Below are positions 63,087-64,000 of a DNA stretch of 64,000 nucleotides, in pieces. Below the pieces are notes generated by a model. That model did no database searches, had not been told where the DNA came from, and saw only the letters and a list, made by a program, of their open reading frames with translations. Each line of letters opens with the position of its first letter. Within the stretch, counting starts at the first letter, position 1. The translations under genes and the position numbers were made by a program. This DNA comes from Pontiellaceae bacterium B12227. Lineage in GTDB: Bacteria; Verrucomicrobiota; Kiritimatiellia; Kiritimatiellales; Pontiellaceae. Location of the stretch: NCBI GenBank assembly GCA_029432775.1, contig JAROAZ010000001.1:248001-312000 (forward strand). Reading direction: 5' to 3'.

Positions 63087-64000
63087 GCGCCTCCTGAAAA
63101 ACCTCAGCACAACCATCAGCCTGGTGCTTTTGTTTGCTTTTCTGATGGGCTGGCTTCTGAAAACACCTGACCTCCGAAAGTATCCGGATCGCGAACCGGT
63201 CTATTTTTGGCATATGTGGACTTCGGGCTGGAAAAATGTTGTTGATGGAATCTGCGATGATTTCAACCGGAGCCAGGATCAGTATGAAGTCATTCCCCTG
63301 TCCATTCCTGCCAAAGTGGGTGACTCAAAATTTCTTCTGGCATCAGCAGGCGGCGATCCCCCCGACTGCATGGCGCAGTGGAATCAGGTAATCCCCCAGT
63401 TCGCGGATAGTAAACTCATTATGCCCCTGGACGAACTGATGTCGCCGGATGAATATTCAGCCTTTCTGATCAATACATTTCCAGTTGCCCAGAAAATTGC
63501 TTTCTTTGAAGGCCGGCACTACTGCGTGCCATTGGCCCTGGATGTGCGCGCCTGCTATTTCCGCCTCGACCATTTGCGGGAGGAAGGTTTGATTCCCGAA
63601 TCCGCTCCCGTCCGCATTACGACCCAGGAAGATTATCAGGCGATGCTAGAACTCCTTCCGGAAACTATTGAACAAATGGCCGAGTGGGGTTGGCGACTGC
63701 ACCGGTTCGATGATAAGGGCCGCTTAGCCCGACTGGGCTTCCTGCCTCAGTGGTTCAGAATGATGGCACCTGTTTTCGGCGGCGGATTTTATGACTGGGA
63801 GCAGGAAAAACTGACACTTAATACACCCGAAAATTTAAAAGCTCTGACCTACATCACCGAACAGAACAAAATCATCGGCTTTGATCGTGTGCTGCGTTTC
63901 AATTCATCACTTACCGGAAAACATGGGTCGGACTGGCCTTTTGCCATCGGCAAACGCAGCATCACAATCGATGGCCAATGGCGAGTTGCCCAGCTGGAAC
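63070..64000 (+). CDS. Membrane-anchored family 1 extracellular solute-binding protein (cut by window edge)
   Basis: First 310 codons visible, no stop. ATG at 63070 lies inside the permease gene (17-bp overlap). N-terminal membrane segment (TTISLVLLFAFLMGWLL), not a cleaved or lipoprotein signal, then a binding-protein fold: VYFWHMWTSGWKNVVDGICDDF, GGDPPDCMAQWNQ, YCVPLALDVRACYF. Family members capture oligosaccharides for the permease. The anchor and the gene order (after, not before, the permease) are unusual; a C-terminal permease fusion is possible but outside the window. Confidence 0.8.
   Translation, partial: MKTDHKRLLKNLSTTISLVLLFAFLMGWLLKTPDLRKYPDREPVYFWHMWTSGWKNVVDGICDDFNRSQDQYEVIPLSIPAKVGDSKFLLASAGGDPPDCMAQWNQVIPQFADSKLIMPLDELMSPDEYSAFLINTFPVAQKIAFFEGRHYCVPLALDVRACYFRLDHLREEGLIPESAPVRITTQEDYQAMLELLPETIEQMAEWGWRLHRFDDKGRLARLGFLPQWFRMMAPVFGGGFYDWEQEKLTLNTPENLKALTYITEQNKIIGFDRVLRFNSSLTGKHGSDWPFAIGKRSITIDGQWRVAQLE

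Overview
The window looks like part of the chromosome of a marine, polysaccharide-degrading bacterium of the Kiritimatiellota/Verrucomicrobiota type. This is inferred from the number of formylglycine-type sulfatases (nine), secreted proteins with strand-rich modules and Ca-binding DGDG repeats, two PEP-CTERM proteins and GPH-type sugar symporters. No rRNA, tRNA, CRISPR array, insertion sequence or phage gene was seen. Almost every gene up to 58.9 kb lies on the minus strand, so transcription runs from right to left. Only the regulator and the ABC transporter at the right end are on the plus strand.

Layout from the right end leftwards. At 61.07-64.0 kb (plus) is a sugar ABC transporter: ATPase, permease and a membrane-anchored binding protein cut by the window edge. 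At 60.3-61.07 kb is a gap with an inverted repeat and a decayed gene remnant. At 59.15-60.29 kb is a LacI-family regulator. Divergent from it is a seven-gene operon (58.9 to 47.9 kb): cytoplasmic GH78, GPH symporter, three sulfatases and a six-hairpin-like glycosidase. The PEP-CTERM gene at 47.8 kb has its own promoter and terminator. From 46.8 to 17.8 kb is an apparent run of 15 tightly packed genes: metalloprotease, five sulfatases (two of them multidomain), two GH78, two GH99-like proteins, an unrecognised large secreted family, a GPH symporter, a sugar isomerase-like protein, an aldo/keto reductase and a CBM9-like/PKD protein. From 17.6 to 8.5 kb are a DUF5722-like glycosidase, a sulfatase fused to an N-terminal strand-rich module, and a frameshifted relative of the unrecognised family. 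From 8.4 to 1.4 kb are strand-rich secreted proteins ending in a PEP-CTERM gene with a strong terminator. At the left edge are a secreted protein of unknown function and the start of a GH106-like rhamnosidase.

Inferred role: desulfation, debranching and uptake of a sulfated, rhamnose-rich polysaccharide (ulvan or rhamnan-sulfate type). The rhamnose link rests on three GH78 genes and one GH106-like gene; the actual glycan is not shown by the sequence. Secreted sulfatases and glycosidases would work outside the cytoplasm. Sugars would then enter through the GPH symporters or the ABC system and be finished by the cytoplasmic GH78. Copies of TACTGTAAACA in front of most transcription units, and at the start of the LacI gene, suggest one regulator for the whole locus.

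The most unusual signals are these. (1) The interrupted palindrome TTCCA-N5-TGGAA occurs 17 times inside coding sequence and in all three reading frames. (2) A long inverted repeat encodes the signal peptide of one sulfatase. (3) A large secreted protein family, present once intact and once frameshifted, matches no enzyme family I know.
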